Assembly: GCF_003391055.1 (NCBI RefSeq)
Contig: NZ_QUAJ01000029.1
Coordinates: 1 to 32,707, forward strand
Length of the DNA stretch: 32,707 nt
Source: Psychrilyobacter piezotolerans
Lineage (GTDB): Bacteria; Fusobacteriota; Fusobacteriia; Fusobacteriales; Fusobacteriaceae
Direction: 5' to 3'
Shown piece by piece: positions 17,052 through 25,707 of this stretch (position 1 is its first letter; each line of letters opens with the position of its first letter). Below the pieces are notes generated by a model. The model was not told the DNA's origin. It saw only the letters and a list, made by a program, of their open reading frames with translations, and ran no database searches. The translations under genes were made by a program, and so were the position numbers.

Positions 17052-17091
17052 CCTTTTTTTATTATTTTTTAACCTTTTTTATCATTTTTTT
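17050..17091 (-). repeat. Two 21-bp direct repeats upstream of the ccpN promoter
   Basis: Plus-strand units at 17050-17070 and 17071-17091 both begin AACCTTTTTT and differ at few places. On the minus strand these are A tracts exactly two helical turns apart, abutting the -35 box. This fits an UP element or curved DNA, or twin regulator sites. Confidence 0.5.
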
Positions 17092-17108
17092 AACAAAAGT
17101 AGTGTACA

Positions 17109-19043
17109 TCAATGTTTCCCTATAAGATTTCCGCTTCTATACATCTTTAACAGCACCCTTAAGTCCTTCAAACTTTTTATAAGGAGCTCCCCCGTTTCTG
17201 TATCTTTAACTTTTTTTCTCTCTGCCTTATCCACTAATTGTATTACCGATATTATTTCATGGCTGTCTTCAATGGCTTTTTCAATACTTTTAAATGGTTT
17301 GTGGGAAGCTAACCTCAAACCATAAGAATTATAAATCAGGGTATACCCTGCAGTCCCGGTACTTGACTGGTATGCCTTGGATAATCCGCCATCAATTACT
17401 AGCAGCTTTTTCCCCGCCCTTATAGGCAGCTCACCATTTTTAGCCAGTACAGGTGTATGCCCGTTTATAACATGACCATTTTCTTTTAGAACCCCAAAGT
17501 GATCCATGAGTTTTAATATTATCTCTTCGTTCTCCCTCAATGTATAGTATGGGTTCTTTATCTCTTTATGCGTTTCTTTCTCACTGACAAAATACCTCTC
17601 AAAAGTTTTCATCTCTTCCTTACCAAATAGTGGTGAATATTCACCCGTCCACATATACCAGAACCAGTCCAAATCTTTTTTGTCCTTTTTAAAATAAGCT
17701 TTACGAGCTAATTTCTCAAACTTATCCATGAGTTCCTTACCGCAGTATTCCTTACCGTCTATGGTAAAACATTTATAGTTCCCATGGGAATCCATAGGAA
17801 TACACCCATGAAACATCAGCTGATTATTATATTTCAGGTATATGTTTCCATTGGAAAAGAAAAAACGAGCATGTTTTTGCAGTTTGTCACTTTTTTCAAA
17901 ATAGTTAGCTATTTTTTCTATGACTTCTTCTTCCCTTTCCGTAAGTTTGTAGGGATCTTTGGGATCTATCGTGGGAAAATTATTACTGGTTAACTTATAT
18001 TCTTTGCCATTCAATATAATGGTCCCCTTAGTCTGATCTATCTTATCTAAAAGCATCCTCCTTTCCATATGAAATTCCGGTCTTTTTTTGATAACTGCCG
18101 CTTCTAATTTAAATTGGATAATAGCTATAGCTTTATGCATCTGCCCCCGGACGTACTGCTCCTTGTCATTAAATAGTTCGTCACTGTTGGCTATGGGTAA
18201 AAATTCTTTACACGGGTCCCCACCATAGGTTTCCATAGCAAATCTTCCCAGGGGCAGTAAGTTTATCCCGTATCCCTCCTCCAAAGTTTTTAAATTACTG
18301 TACCGGAGAGAGATACGAAGCACATTGGCTACACAGGCAAAGTGCCCCTTAGATGCTCCTACCCATAATATATCGTGATTTCCCCACTGAATATCACAGT
18401 CATGATGCCCTATGAGGTTATCCATAATCTTATGGGGATCTGCCCCCCTGTCATATATATCTCCTAAAATATGCAGTTTATCTACCGACAACTGCTGGAT
18501 CAGATTAACAGATTTTATAATAAAATCATCTGCTATTCCCAATTCTATCACTGTAGATATGATCTGGGAATAATATTCTTCCTTGTTGAAGTCCTTGCTG
18601 TTTAATGTCAGAAACTCTTCCAATATATATGCATATTCATTGGGTAACGCCTTCCTTACTTTAGATCTTGTATATTTAGATGACACTAATCTAAACAGGG
18701 ATAAGATCCTCTTTATAGACACTCTGTACCAATGAACTTTCTCATATTCATTCAATTTTAATCCTTCCAGTATTTTTTCGGGATAAAATATTAATTTAGA
18801 AAAATTATGTTTTTCTTCCAATGAAAGGATGTCTCCGAAAAGTTCATCTATCTTTATTTTTAAACTTCCAGAGGCTGTTTTCACCAGATGCCTGAATGCA
18901 TGGTATTCTCCATGAAGATCTGTAAGATAATGTTCTGTCCCCTTGGGAAGATTCAGTATAGCTTCCAAATTTATAATTTCACTTGTGACCTCTCCTATAT
19001 TTTTATACCGATTTGATAATAACTCATAGTACTTCCTTTCCAT
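17109..19043 (-). CDS. fbp: Fructose-1,6-bisphosphatase, class III
   Basis: Removes the 1-phosphate of fructose 1,6-bisphosphate, the committing step of gluconeogenesis. The class III enzyme (Bacillus subtilis Fbp type) is a metallophosphatase. Of its 644 residues, the metal motifs are TDLHGE (41-46), GDIYDRG (194-200), GNHD (221-224) and, near the C terminus, VINGHTPV. Length is as expected. The start has Shine-Dalgarno AGGTGG unusually close to the ATG. The promoter overlaps a small inverted repeat. It lies directly upstream of the ccpN operon on the same strand, with no strong terminator between, so some read-through is possible. Confidence 0.96.
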   Translation of the reverse strand: MERKYYELLSNRYKNIGEVTSEIINLEAILNLPKGTEHYLTDLHGEYHAFRHLVKTASGSLKIKIDELFGDILSLEEKHNFSKLIFYPEKILEGLKLNEYEKVHWYRVSIKRILSLFRLVSSKYTRSKVRKALPNEYAYILEEFLTLNSKDFNKEEYYSQIISTVIELGIADDFIIKSVNLIQQLSVDKLHILGDIYDRGADPHKIMDNLIGHHDCDIQWGNHDILWVGASKGHFACVANVLRISLRYSNLKTLEEGYGINLLPLGRFAMETYGGDPCKEFLPIANSDELFNDKEQYVRGQMHKAIAIIQFKLEAAVIKKRPEFHMERRMLLDKIDQTKGTIILNGKEYKLTSNNFPTIDPKDPYKLTEREEEVIEKIANYFEKSDKLQKHARFFFSNGNIYLKYNNQLMFHGCIPMDSHGNYKCFTIDGKEYCGKELMDKFEKLARKAYFKKDKKDLDWFWYMWTGEYSPLFGKEEMKTFERYFVSEKETHKEIKNPYYTLRENEEIILKLMDHFGVLKENGHVINGHTPVLAKNGELPIRAGKKLLVIDGGLSKAYQSSTGTAGYTLIYNSYGLRLASHKPFKSIEKAIEDSHEIISVIQLVDKAERKKVKDTETGELLIKSLKDLRVLLKMYRSGNLIGKH

Positions 19044-19093
19044 TCTCCACCTGCCCTAATTATTATTTATGTGCACTAATTCTCTTTAAACAT

Positions 19094-19122
19094 AGTTTAC
19101 CCACTTTATATGCAAAATGCAA
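19094..19122 (-). promoter_or_regulatory. Promoter and possible operator of fbp
   Basis: On the minus strand TTGCAT (19122-19117), exactly 17 bases, then TAAACT (19099-19094). The -10 lies within a 13-bp inverted repeat, TAAAC-TAT-GTTTA, a plausible site for the CcpN-like repressor; this is inference. Confidence 0.65.
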
Positions 19123-19192
19123 GTAAATAAACCCCATTAAATGCACCGAGTTAAAGTGTACATATATACAGAAAGAATTTGAAATAATAAAA

Positions 19193-19232
19193 AAAACATA
19201 AATTCCCGGTATCCACCAAAAATTTATGTTTT
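19193..19232 (-). terminator. Terminator of the hut-linked operon
   Basis: AAAACATAAATT (19193-19204) pairs perfectly with AATTTATGTTTT (19221-19232). Ts follow on the minus strand down to about 19190. Confidence 0.8.
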
Positions 19233-19257
19233 TCTTTTTATCTATTTATTTGTTTTT

Positions 19258-20289
19258 TTATCTGCAGTATTCAATTACTAACTTAGCTGTATTGAGCAGT
19301 CCGTCCACATGGGTTCTCTCATATGAATGAGATGCATCTACCCCGGGACCTATAAGAGCATGTTTAATTTGTGCTCCTCCACGTAAAAGTGCACTGGCAT
19401 CTGAACCATAGTGCTTATAAATATCTATAACATAATCAATTTCCCCGCCTTCACATAAGTTCACCAGGCGTTTCTTCATCTCCAAATCGTAGGGACCCGA
19501 AGAATCCTTAGCACAGATAGTCACCTTATTCTCTTTGGAAGTCTGCCCGATCCCCGGAGATGCCATATCTATAGCCAATATTTCACGGGTCAATGGTGTA
19601 GCTATTCCCGATGCACCATGACCTACTTCCTCATAGTTAGATATAAAAAATTCCAAGGTGTACTCCGGGACTATCTCATTTTCCATTAGGTATTTACAGA
19701 CACCTAATATTATCGCTACCCCGGCTTTATTATCCAGATGACGACTCTTAACAAATCCAGACGGAGTTACCTCTACCCTGGGATCCAAGTATACGAAATC
19801 CCCTATATTTATCCCCAATTTTTTAATATCTTCTGCATTTTCTACCAGTTCGTCCAATCTTACTACCATATTATCTTCTGTTCTCTTATCTGTTCTAGGA
19901 GCGTCCCCGTAGTTATGTACAGAGGATTTTTCAAATAAGATCGTCCCCCTGATCTCCCTGCCATTCATAGTAGATACAGTGCAGTATTCTCCGTCTACAG
20001 AGTTCCAGGCATACCCGCCAATCTGAGTTAATTTTAAACAACCGTTGGATGTAACCTCCCTTACCATCCCGCCTAAGGTATCGATATGTGCTGCAATTAT
20101 CCTGCTCCCCTCTTTTTTACCGGCTATCACTGCCTTCAATGCTCCCTTGGGAGTTATTTCAGTTTTCACCCCTAATCTTTCAAACTCCTTCCTGCATACT
20201 GCTATCCCCTTCTCGGTGTCACCACTTGGACTGGGGATATTCAATATCTCAACTAATTTTTCTACCATATAGTTTGTAATATATTTCAT
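19258..20289 (-). CDS. M42 family aminopeptidase, hut operon
   Basis: A 343-residue M42 metallopeptidase. Visible metal and catalytic motifs: AAHIDTLG, RHLDNKAG, the catalytic Glu pair in NYEEVGHG, DMASP, and the distal histidine in GVDASHSYERTH. Its N-terminal strand-helix and the IPSPSG motif are typical of the family. It begins 14 bases after fchA and shares its transcript with histidine catabolism genes, so it may supply histidine-containing peptides' residues to the pathway; that link is inference. It differs enough from the M42 protein at 3379-4425 to be a distinct subfamily. Confidence 0.87.
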   Translation of the reverse strand: MKYITNYMVEKLVEILNIPSPSGDTEKGIAVCRKEFERLGVKTEITPKGALKAVIAGKKEGSRIIAAHIDTLGGMVREVTSNGCLKLTQIGGYAWNSVDGEYCTVSTMNGREIRGTILFEKSSVHNYGDAPRTDKRTEDNMVVRLDELVENAEDIKKLGINIGDFVYLDPRVEVTPSGFVKSRHLDNKAGVAIILGVCKYLMENEIVPEYTLEFFISNYEEVGHGASGIATPLTREILAIDMASPGIGQTSKENKVTICAKDSSGPYDLEMKKRLVNLCEGGEIDYVIDIYKHYGSDASALLRGGAQIKHALIGPGVDASHSYERTHVDGLLNTAKLVIEYCR

Positions 20290-20303
20290 CTGTTTCTCCT
20301 TTT

Positions 20304-20948
20304 TTATAACTCAATTTTTTTATTTACAAAATCCATAATGGCTTCCTTCAGGATTATAGATTCTTCCTCAATTCTTTCGTAGTTCCTCTTAAATCTATCT
20401 ACTTTATCCTGGTCTTTTAAAGATCCTAAATTTATCTTTACATTGAGTATAGCTCCTCTGATCCCTGTTTCCAGCAGCATAGCTCCTACACCCAGATCTG
20501 TTATGGCATTCATATTTCCGTATTCAGAGAAAAACGGTAATAATTCCATCGCCTCTAAAGATGTTTTAGCTATTTCAAAGGGAACTTCCGTAGCTTTTAA
20601 GGTAGCTTTTTGAATTTCCTCTTTTCTGACTGCTATATTTTCATCGTTATCTTTAGGCAGTTTATATGCTCCCATAAGCTCATTAAAAGATTTTGTATCC
20701 TCATCTATTAACATTTCTACTCTTTTTCTTATTTTTAGAAGTCTTCTGTGTTTTGTTAAAAACTCTTCCTTAACCATATCATCAAATTCTCTGTACTTCT
20801 TCTTATCTATAACCAGTGATGCCATCATACGAGACAGTGCTATCCCCAGTGATGAAGAGAGAGCTGCCACACTTCCTCCTCCAGGTGCCGGTGCATCTGA
20901 ATCCACCACATCTATAAAGTCTCCTAATTCTATATTTAAATAACTCAT
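20304..20948 (-). CDS. fchA: Formiminotetrahydrofolate cyclodeaminase
   Basis: Converts 5-formimino-tetrahydrofolate to 5,10-methenyl-tetrahydrofolate and ammonia, following FtcD in histidine breakdown. The 214-residue helical protein starts with the family motif DSDAPAPGGGSVAALSSSLG (17-36), where the glycine-rich stretch binds folate. Bacteria carry this activity as a separate protein; in animals it is the C-terminal half of FTCD. It is separated from hutI by a 131-base spacer that holds a hairpin directly before the Shine-Dalgarno GGGGGG. Confidence 0.93.
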   Translation of the reverse strand: MSYLNIELGDFIDVVDSDAPAPGGGSVAALSSSLGIALSRMMASLVIDKKKYREFDDMVKEEFLTKHRRLLKIRKRVEMLIDEDTKSFNELMGAYKLPKDNDENIAVRKEEIQKATLKATEVPFEIAKTSLEAMELLPFFSEYGNMNAITDLGVGAMLLETGIRGAILNVKINLGSLKDQDKVDRFKRNYERIEEESIILKEAIMDFVNKKIEL

Positions 20949-20954
20949 ATTTAT

Positions 20955-20975
20955 CCCCCCTATCGCCTGCGGCGA
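20955..20975 (-). promoter_or_regulatory. Hairpin-SD cassette before fchA
   Basis: On the minus strand TCGCC-GCA-GGCGA (20975-20963) is followed at once by GGGGGG (20960-20955), the ribosome binding site, and ATAAAT. Nearly the same arrangement stands before hutI with a different but again fully paired stem. The flanks ATTATAAATT and GGGGGGATAAAT are shared. Confidence 0.6.
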
Positions 20976-21079
20976 AATTGATAATTTATAATGTATAGTT
21001 ACATTTGAAATCCATTCAGATCTCTTAATTGTGTTTTATCTTCCATTTCACCGTTACAATTCATGGTTCTGGTTTTTAC

Positions 21080-22342
21080 TTAGTAAATAATTCTTCCATC
21101 TTCCACTACCTGCACTCCATTTTTATACACATCCTTGGTATGATTGATTCCAAAGTGATACATTATATATTCCAGGTTTGGTGTATCAAAAATCACAAAA
21201 TCTGCTCTCTTCCCTTTTGAGATACTCCCAATCTCCTTTCCTCTATCCACTGAATAAGCAGAATTAACGGTAACTGCAGTAATAACCTCTTTAGGAGTCA
21301 TCCTTAATTTCAATGATCCCAATTGCATAGCCAGCTGCAAATTCTCTGTAGGAGAACTTCCAGGATTATAGTCTGTAGACAGGGCTACTGCTACACCTTT
21401 TTCTATCATCAGACGGGCACGGGCATAGTCTTTATTCAAATTAAATGAGGTTGTAGGCAGGATATCAGCTATTACTCCAGCTTTTGCCATATCATCCATC
21501 CCTTTTTCACTGGCAGCCATAAGATGGTCAGCAGAAAACGCTCCTAACTCTGCCGATAATTCTGCTCCCCCCAGGGTTGCTATCTCATCTGCATGGATCT
21601 TCACTTTAAATCCCAATTCTTTGGCAGCATTCAATATCTTTCTGGTTTCCTCTATGGAAAAAACTCCCTCTTCACAAAAAACATCACAAAACTCCGCTAA
21701 TTTTTTTTCTTTAACTACAGGCAGGGCTTTTATTATCTCGTCAATAAATTTATCCCTGTCATCCCTATATTCAGGCGGCATAGCATGGGCTCCTAAATAT
21801 GTTGACACTAAGTCTACAGGATGATCTTCATTTAATTTTTTTGCAACTTCCAGCTGTTTTAGTTCAGTTTCAAGATCCAGACCATACCCGCTCTTCGCTT
21901 CTGCAGTGGTTACACCAAAAGATAACATTATATCCAAACTTTTTTTAGCTTTTTTATATAATTCTTCAAAACTGGCCTGCTTTGTGGAATTCACTGTACT
22001 CAAAATCCCCCCTCCGGCTTTCAAAATATCCATATAGGGAACCCCGTCTAACTTCTTAGAGAACTCATTTTCACGACTTCCCCCATGGACCAGATGTGTA
22101 TGAGGGTCGATTAATCCGGGAGTTACAGTGAGTCCCATGGCATCCTTTATAAGGGTAGATCCCCCTATGTATTTTTTATCCGCCTCCCCTGATCCTACCT
22201 CTAAAAATTTCCCGTCTTTTATTACTATATATCCATCTTTTATTATCTCAACTTCATTCATTTCTTTTCCAACCCTTGGTTTTTTTCCTTCTCCCATGGT
22301 AATTAAATTACCTATATTTTTTACAATTAAATCAGCATACAT
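21080..22342 (-). CDS. hutI: Imidazolonepropionase
   Basis: Hydrolyses imidazolone-5-propionate to N-formimino-L-glutamate, third step of histidine degradation. The 420-residue amidohydrolase has the metal-binding HTHLVHGG (81-88), KIHADEIATLGGAELSAELG in the middle, SADHL, and LSTDYNPGSSPTENL near the C terminus with the conserved aspartate. The family's N-terminal small beta domain is present. The start ATG follows GGGGGG by 10 bases, behind a small hairpin. The two earlier pathway genes, hutH and hutU, are not in the window. Confidence 0.95.
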   Translation of the reverse strand: MYADLIVKNIGNLITMGEGKKPRVGKEMNEVEIIKDGYIVIKDGKFLEVGSGEADKKYIGGSTLIKDAMGLTVTPGLIDPHTHLVHGGSRENEFSKKLDGVPYMDILKAGGGILSTVNSTKQASFEELYKKAKKSLDIMLSFGVTTAEAKSGYGLDLETELKQLEVAKKLNEDHPVDLVSTYLGAHAMPPEYRDDRDKFIDEIIKALPVVKEKKLAEFCDVFCEEGVFSIEETRKILNAAKELGFKVKIHADEIATLGGAELSAELGAFSADHLMAASEKGMDDMAKAGVIADILPTTSFNLNKDYARARLMIEKGVAVALSTDYNPGSSPTENLQLAMQLGSLKLRMTPKEVITAVTVNSAYSVDRGKEIGSISKGKRADFVIFDTPNLEYIMYHFGINHTKDVYKNGVQVVEDGRIIY

Positions 22343-22352
22343 CTTAATTTAT

Positions 22353-22374
22353 CCCCCCATACGACCTTCGGTCG
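22353..22374 (-). promoter_or_regulatory. Hairpin-SD cassette before hutI
   Basis: On the minus strand CGACC-GAA-GGTCG (22374-22362) followed after three bases by GGGGGG (22358-22353) and ATAAAT. The stem differs from the fchA copy but remains fully paired. Confidence 0.6.
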
Positions 22375-22401
22375 AATTTATAATAGAACATATTTATTGT
22401 T

Positions 22402-23295
22402 TTATAGATTAGATTCCAATACCTTCTCCATAGAAAATCCATCCAGGCCTAAGTAGTATTCCATACTCATAGCCAGGGCTTCCATGGGCACACTCCCTAT
22501 GATCTCACTCCCCAATACCGGTACCCCATATCTTTTGGCTTCCATCTTTACAGTTTCAAAAACTCTGTACAACGGTGTTTTTTTATAGTTTACTACATTC
22601 ATAGTCACCTGCACTATCCCTTTTTCTTTCAGCTCTGCCGGTCCGGCCTTTATATATCTGAACCCGCCGCTGGAATGCCTGATTGCCTTGGCTATATTCT
22701 TGGCTATATTTATATCTGTCGTTCCTAAATTTATATTAAATGCTACCAGCGGCAGCCTGGCTCCTACCCCTACTACTCCTGCTGTTTTATGGGGGATACA
22801 CTGGCCGAAATCAGGCTTCCACTGGGGATCTTTCAATTTTTCTGCCATCCCTTCAAACTGCCCTTTTCTCACAGCAGCAAGATTCACCCTTTCCTTGCAG
22901 GTAGCTGCCTCTTCATATAAGAATACCGGAATTTTATAGTCATCAGCTATCCTTTTCCCCAATGTTATGGCTAACTCTATACACTCCTCCATCTCTATAT
23001 TTTTAACAGGTATGAAGGGTACTACATCTGTAGCCCCCATCCTGGAGTGCTCTCCCCTATGAATATTCAGGTCTATCAATTCTGTGGCAATTCCTACAGC
23101 TTCATATACAGCTTCCAATACTTTTAAGGGCTCCCCTATTATATTTACAACTGTTCTGTTATAGTCTTTATCCGGCTCTACACTGAGGAGTTTTACCCCC
23201 TCTCTATTTTTTAAAGGAGCAACTATTTTTTCTATCTTTTCTAAATCTTTTCCCTCGCTAAAATTAGGTACACACTGTATTATTTGATCCAACAT
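22402..23295 (-). CDS. ftcD: Glutamate formimidoyltransferase
   Basis: Moves the formimino group from N-formimino-glutamate to tetrahydrofolate, releasing glutamate. The 297-residue protein is the stand-alone bacterial form. Its opening, IQCVPNFSEGKD (6-17), and HRGEHSRMGATDVVPFIPV (79-97, with the catalytic histidine) are family hallmarks. First gene of the operon ftcD-hutI-fchA-M42, behind its own promoter. Shine-Dalgarno GGGGG lies 8 bases before the ATG. Confidence 0.95.
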   Translation of the reverse strand: MLDQIIQCVPNFSEGKDLEKIEKIVAPLKNREGVKLLSVEPDKDYNRTVVNIIGEPLKVLEAVYEAVGIATELIDLNIHRGEHSRMGATDVVPFIPVKNIEMEECIELAITLGKRIADDYKIPVFLYEEAATCKERVNLAAVRKGQFEGMAEKLKDPQWKPDFGQCIPHKTAGVVGVGARLPLVAFNINLGTTDINIAKNIAKAIRHSSGGFRYIKAGPAELKEKGIVQVTMNVVNYKKTPLYRVFETVKMEAKRYGVPVLGSEIIGSVPMEALAMSMEYYLGLDGFSMEKVLESNL

Positions 23296-23334
23296 CCCTC
23301 TGACCCCCTAAATTTTTTAATTTTCTACACCTTT

Positions 23335-23363
23335 ATATTAGTACTTTTTCCGCTTTTTTCCAA
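23335..23363 (-). promoter_or_regulatory. Promoter of the ftcD-hutI-fchA operon
   Basis: On the minus strand TTGGAA (23363-23358), exactly 17 bases, then TAATAT (23340-23335). It diverges from the FNT channel promoter. Confidence 0.6.
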
Positions 23364-23422
23364 TTTTTTTATATATTTTTTTAAGCTTAAGTGAAAAAAG
23401 TATTTTATTTATTTTTGTTTTA

Positions 23423-23431
23423 TGATACAAT
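23423..23431 (+). promoter_or_regulatory. Extended -10 element of the FNT gene
   Basis: TGATACAAT matches an extended -10 (TGnTAnAAT); the -35 side is a T-rich tract without a clear box. The leader would be about 38 bases. Confidence 0.4.
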
Positions 23432-23475
23432 ATCTTCTGTGTTCAAATTTAGGAATTAAAAAAGGATGGTATAAT

Positions 23476-24261
23476 ATGTGTAAAGAAAACATGTACGATA
23501 ATTATGAAACAGCAAATAATGTTGTCAACATGGGTATTAAAAAAGCTAAAAATAAAAGTATCGACGTATTCTTATTTGGTATTTTAGGCGGATTTTTCAT
23601 TGCTCTGGGGTATATGGGATATATGGTTGTTACCCAGACTATGAGAACCAGGGTAGATACAGGATTAGCCAGCTTCCTGGGAGCCAGTGTCTTCCCGGTT
23701 GGGATAATGTTATGTATAGTTGTAGGAGGGTCTTTATTTACCAGCAATAACCTGCTGACTCTTGCACTGCTGGATAAAAAAATCAGTTTAAAAAATTTAC
23801 TTAGAAACTGGACCTTTGTATGGCTGGGAAACTTTACAGGTTCTATAATCGCAGCTGTATTAGCTGTTACAGCAGGGCTGTATAAGTCTGAAGCAGTTCA
23901 TTCTGTGGCTGTCCATATGGCAGAGCATAAGGCAATTTTAGGTTTTTCTGAAGCTGTAGCCAGTGCATTTTTCTGTAATGTTTTAGTAGCTTTAGGTGTT
24001 TGGATGACCATGTCTGGAAAGGATCTTATCTCTAAAGTTATAGGTGTTTGGTTCCCGATTATGTTATTTGTACTTTGCGGATTTCAGCATGTAGTAGCTA
24101 ATATGTATGTTTTAAGTTTAGGAAAGATATTAGGAGCACATTATACCTTAGGGGAGATGTTCATGAACAATCTTATTCCTGTTACCATTGGAAATGCTCT
24201 TTCTGGAGGATTAATTTTTCCTGCTGTATATTATTTCTTATTAGTGAAAAACAAAAATTAA
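23476..24261 (+). CDS. Formate/nitrite transporter family channel
   Basis: A 262-residue member of the FNT family (FocA, NirC, HSC), pentameric channels for formate, nitrite or hydrosulfide. Six hydrophobic segments are visible. Family motifs: SLFTSNNLLTLALLDKK around the third helix region, GFSEAVASAFFCNVLVALGVW, and GFQHVVANMYVLSLG carrying the gating histidine, plus the final NLIPVTIGNALSGG. The ATG at 23476 follows AAAGGATGG; an earlier in-frame start at 23422 has no ribosome binding site. It diverges from the histidine operon, whose one-carbon product can become formate, so formate export is a fair guess; the true substrate cannot be told from sequence. Confidence 0.88.
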   Translation: MCKENMYDNYETANNVVNMGIKKAKNKSIDVFLFGILGGFFIALGYMGYMVVTQTMRTRVDTGLASFLGASVFPVGIMLCIVVGGSLFTSNNLLTLALLDKKISLKNLLRNWTFVWLGNFTGSIIAAVLAVTAGLYKSEAVHSVAVHMAEHKAILGFSEAVASAFFCNVLVALGVWMTMSGKDLISKVIGVWFPIMLFVLCGFQHVVANMYVLSLGKILGAHYTLGEMFMNNLIPVTIGNALSGGLIFPAVYYFLLVKNKN

Positions 24262-24271
24262 ATTTCACTTC

Positions 24272-24300
24272 AAAAGCCGGCAATCTGCCGGCTTTTTATT
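24272..24300. terminator. Terminator between convergent FNT and PaaK-like genes
   Basis: AAAAGCCGGCA (24272-24282) pairs perfectly with TGCCGGCTTTT (24286-24296), with Ts after. Symmetric enough to serve both strands. Confidence 0.85.
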
Positions 24301-24320
24301 TTTTATACAGTCTTATGACT

Positions 24321-25679
24321 TCAGTCTTCTTTTTTGTATGGAATTATCTGCCTGTATTTTCCTGTACGGGGATCTACAGGAATTCTTTCTACTTTTTCTG
24401 TTATTATTTTTACATCCTTCTCAAGATTTTTAGATCTAAAAAATTCAATCATCAGGGATAAAATTTCTTTCCCGGGTTCTAAGTCCCCCCTTCCAACATA
24501 TTTAATTTTTAAGGTATTTTTATCATTCTGTACAAATTGAATTTTCTTTACATTATTAAAATACATTCCCACCAGTTGAAGAGCTGTTATTTTTTCCCCG
24601 CTTCCGTCTCCTCTTTCAAAATAGAGATCATCCACTACTCTACCTGCAATTTCATCTATAAGGGTGAAATTAAAATTCTGGTCTTTGGATTTTTTCAGCC
24701 TGTCTTCCATCCTATACCTTAAAAGGGGCATTACATAATTATAAAGGTTGGTTACTATGAGATCCCCTACTTCTCCCGGCAGTACTTCCTCCATTTTTTC
24801 ATCGACTATCTCAAATTTATAATAGTCATCAAAAAGAATAAGTTTACTTGTTTTGGGATCCTCAGAAGCCATTCCCAGAGATTCGGTTGCTCCGTAAAAA
24901 TTCAAGGGAGTTACTCCGAACGCTCTTTCAATTATCTCCCTCCTGTTTCGAGTTAATTTATCCGCTGAGCAGAATACTCTTTCTGGATATATATCCAAAT
25001 TCCCACTGAGTTTTTCTTCTGCCAGGGCGGCTATAGATGAAGAGTATCCTGACAATATAGTCGGTTGAAATTCCTTTAACAATTTTACCATCTCTTCAAA
25101 GTCATCATTAACATTTAAAATTAAAGTTGTATAGTTAATATTTTTTGCTTCCTGGGCCAGATTATAGCTGGCAAAATTCCCCCCTGTTGCTATAATAAAA
25201 GCAATCCTCTCTTTTTTTAATAATTTAACCTTATGAGAAGGATCGACCCTTCCTATAATAAAAGCCTTTACTGCAGCCCATGCCTTTTGATCATAAACAA
25301 ATATCGTAGGATTCCCGGTAGAACCTGAAGAAGTCATAGCTGTATATTTACCTTTATATTTTTTTCCCCAATTTTCCCTATGACTTACAAAACCTTCCAA
25401 TTTTTCCCTGTTAAAATCTTTTGTGCAGATAAGATCATCAAAATTGTCTATTATAATTTCTTTATCAATTGTAGGGTATTTGTTGTAATCTATTGTTTTA
25501 TAGTTTTCCAGGGTTATCCCGTGTTTTCCGTAAAATTCACGATAAAATTTTGAGTTTTTCAGTACATGTTCAATAAGATCATTTAATTTATTTTTTTGGA
25601 GTTCTAGTATCTCATCCCGTGAGCGTTTATTATTTTTTTTTACATTATAGACCTCTTTAAGTAAATGCATAACTTCCAT
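24321..25679 (-). CDS. PaaK-like adenylate-forming enzyme
   Basis: A 452-residue member of the ANL superfamily, closest in shape to phenylacetate-CoA ligase and the proteins annotated as coenzyme F390 synthetase. The ATP loop TSSGSTGNPT (116-125) and the YGATE motif (262-266) are present, and the C-terminal lid has VERIPVDPRTGKYRQI with a lysine in the expected catalytic region. It activates an unknown carboxylic acid as its adenylate; the sequence does not give the acid. No carrier protein or CoA-pathway gene is beside it. A strong Shine-Dalgarno (AGGAGGGG) precedes the ATG, and a 19-bp palindrome lies 30 bases upstream. Confidence 0.8.
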   Translation of the reverse strand: MEVMHLLKEVYNVKKNNKRSRDEILELQKNKLNDLIEHVLKNSKFYREFYGKHGITLENYKTIDYNKYPTIDKEIIIDNFDDLICTKDFNREKLEGFVSHRENWGKKYKGKYTAMTSSGSTGNPTIFVYDQKAWAAVKAFIIGRVDPSHKVKLLKKERIAFIIATGGNFASYNLAQEAKNINYTTLILNVNDDFEEMVKLLKEFQPTILSGYSSSIAALAEEKLSGNLDIYPERVFCSADKLTRNRREIIERAFGVTPLNFYGATESLGMASEDPKTSKLILFDDYYKFEIVDEKMEEVLPGEVGDLIVTNLYNYVMPLLRYRMEDRLKKSKDQNFNFTLIDEIAGRVVDDLYFERGDGSGEKITALQLVGMYFNNVKKIQFVQNDKNTLKIKYVGRGDLEPGKEILSLMIEFFRSKNLEKDVKIITEKVERIPVDPRTGKYRQIIPYKKED

Positions 25680-25707
25680 AAAAATCCCCTCCTGCCTTTA
25701 TTAGATC

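Noticed and set aside
21000-21066. 21-codon ORF between hutI and fchA on the minus strand (begins MNCNGEMEDK)
   Set aside because: No ribosome binding site before its ATG and no family resemblance; the spacer is better explained by the hairpin-SD cassette.
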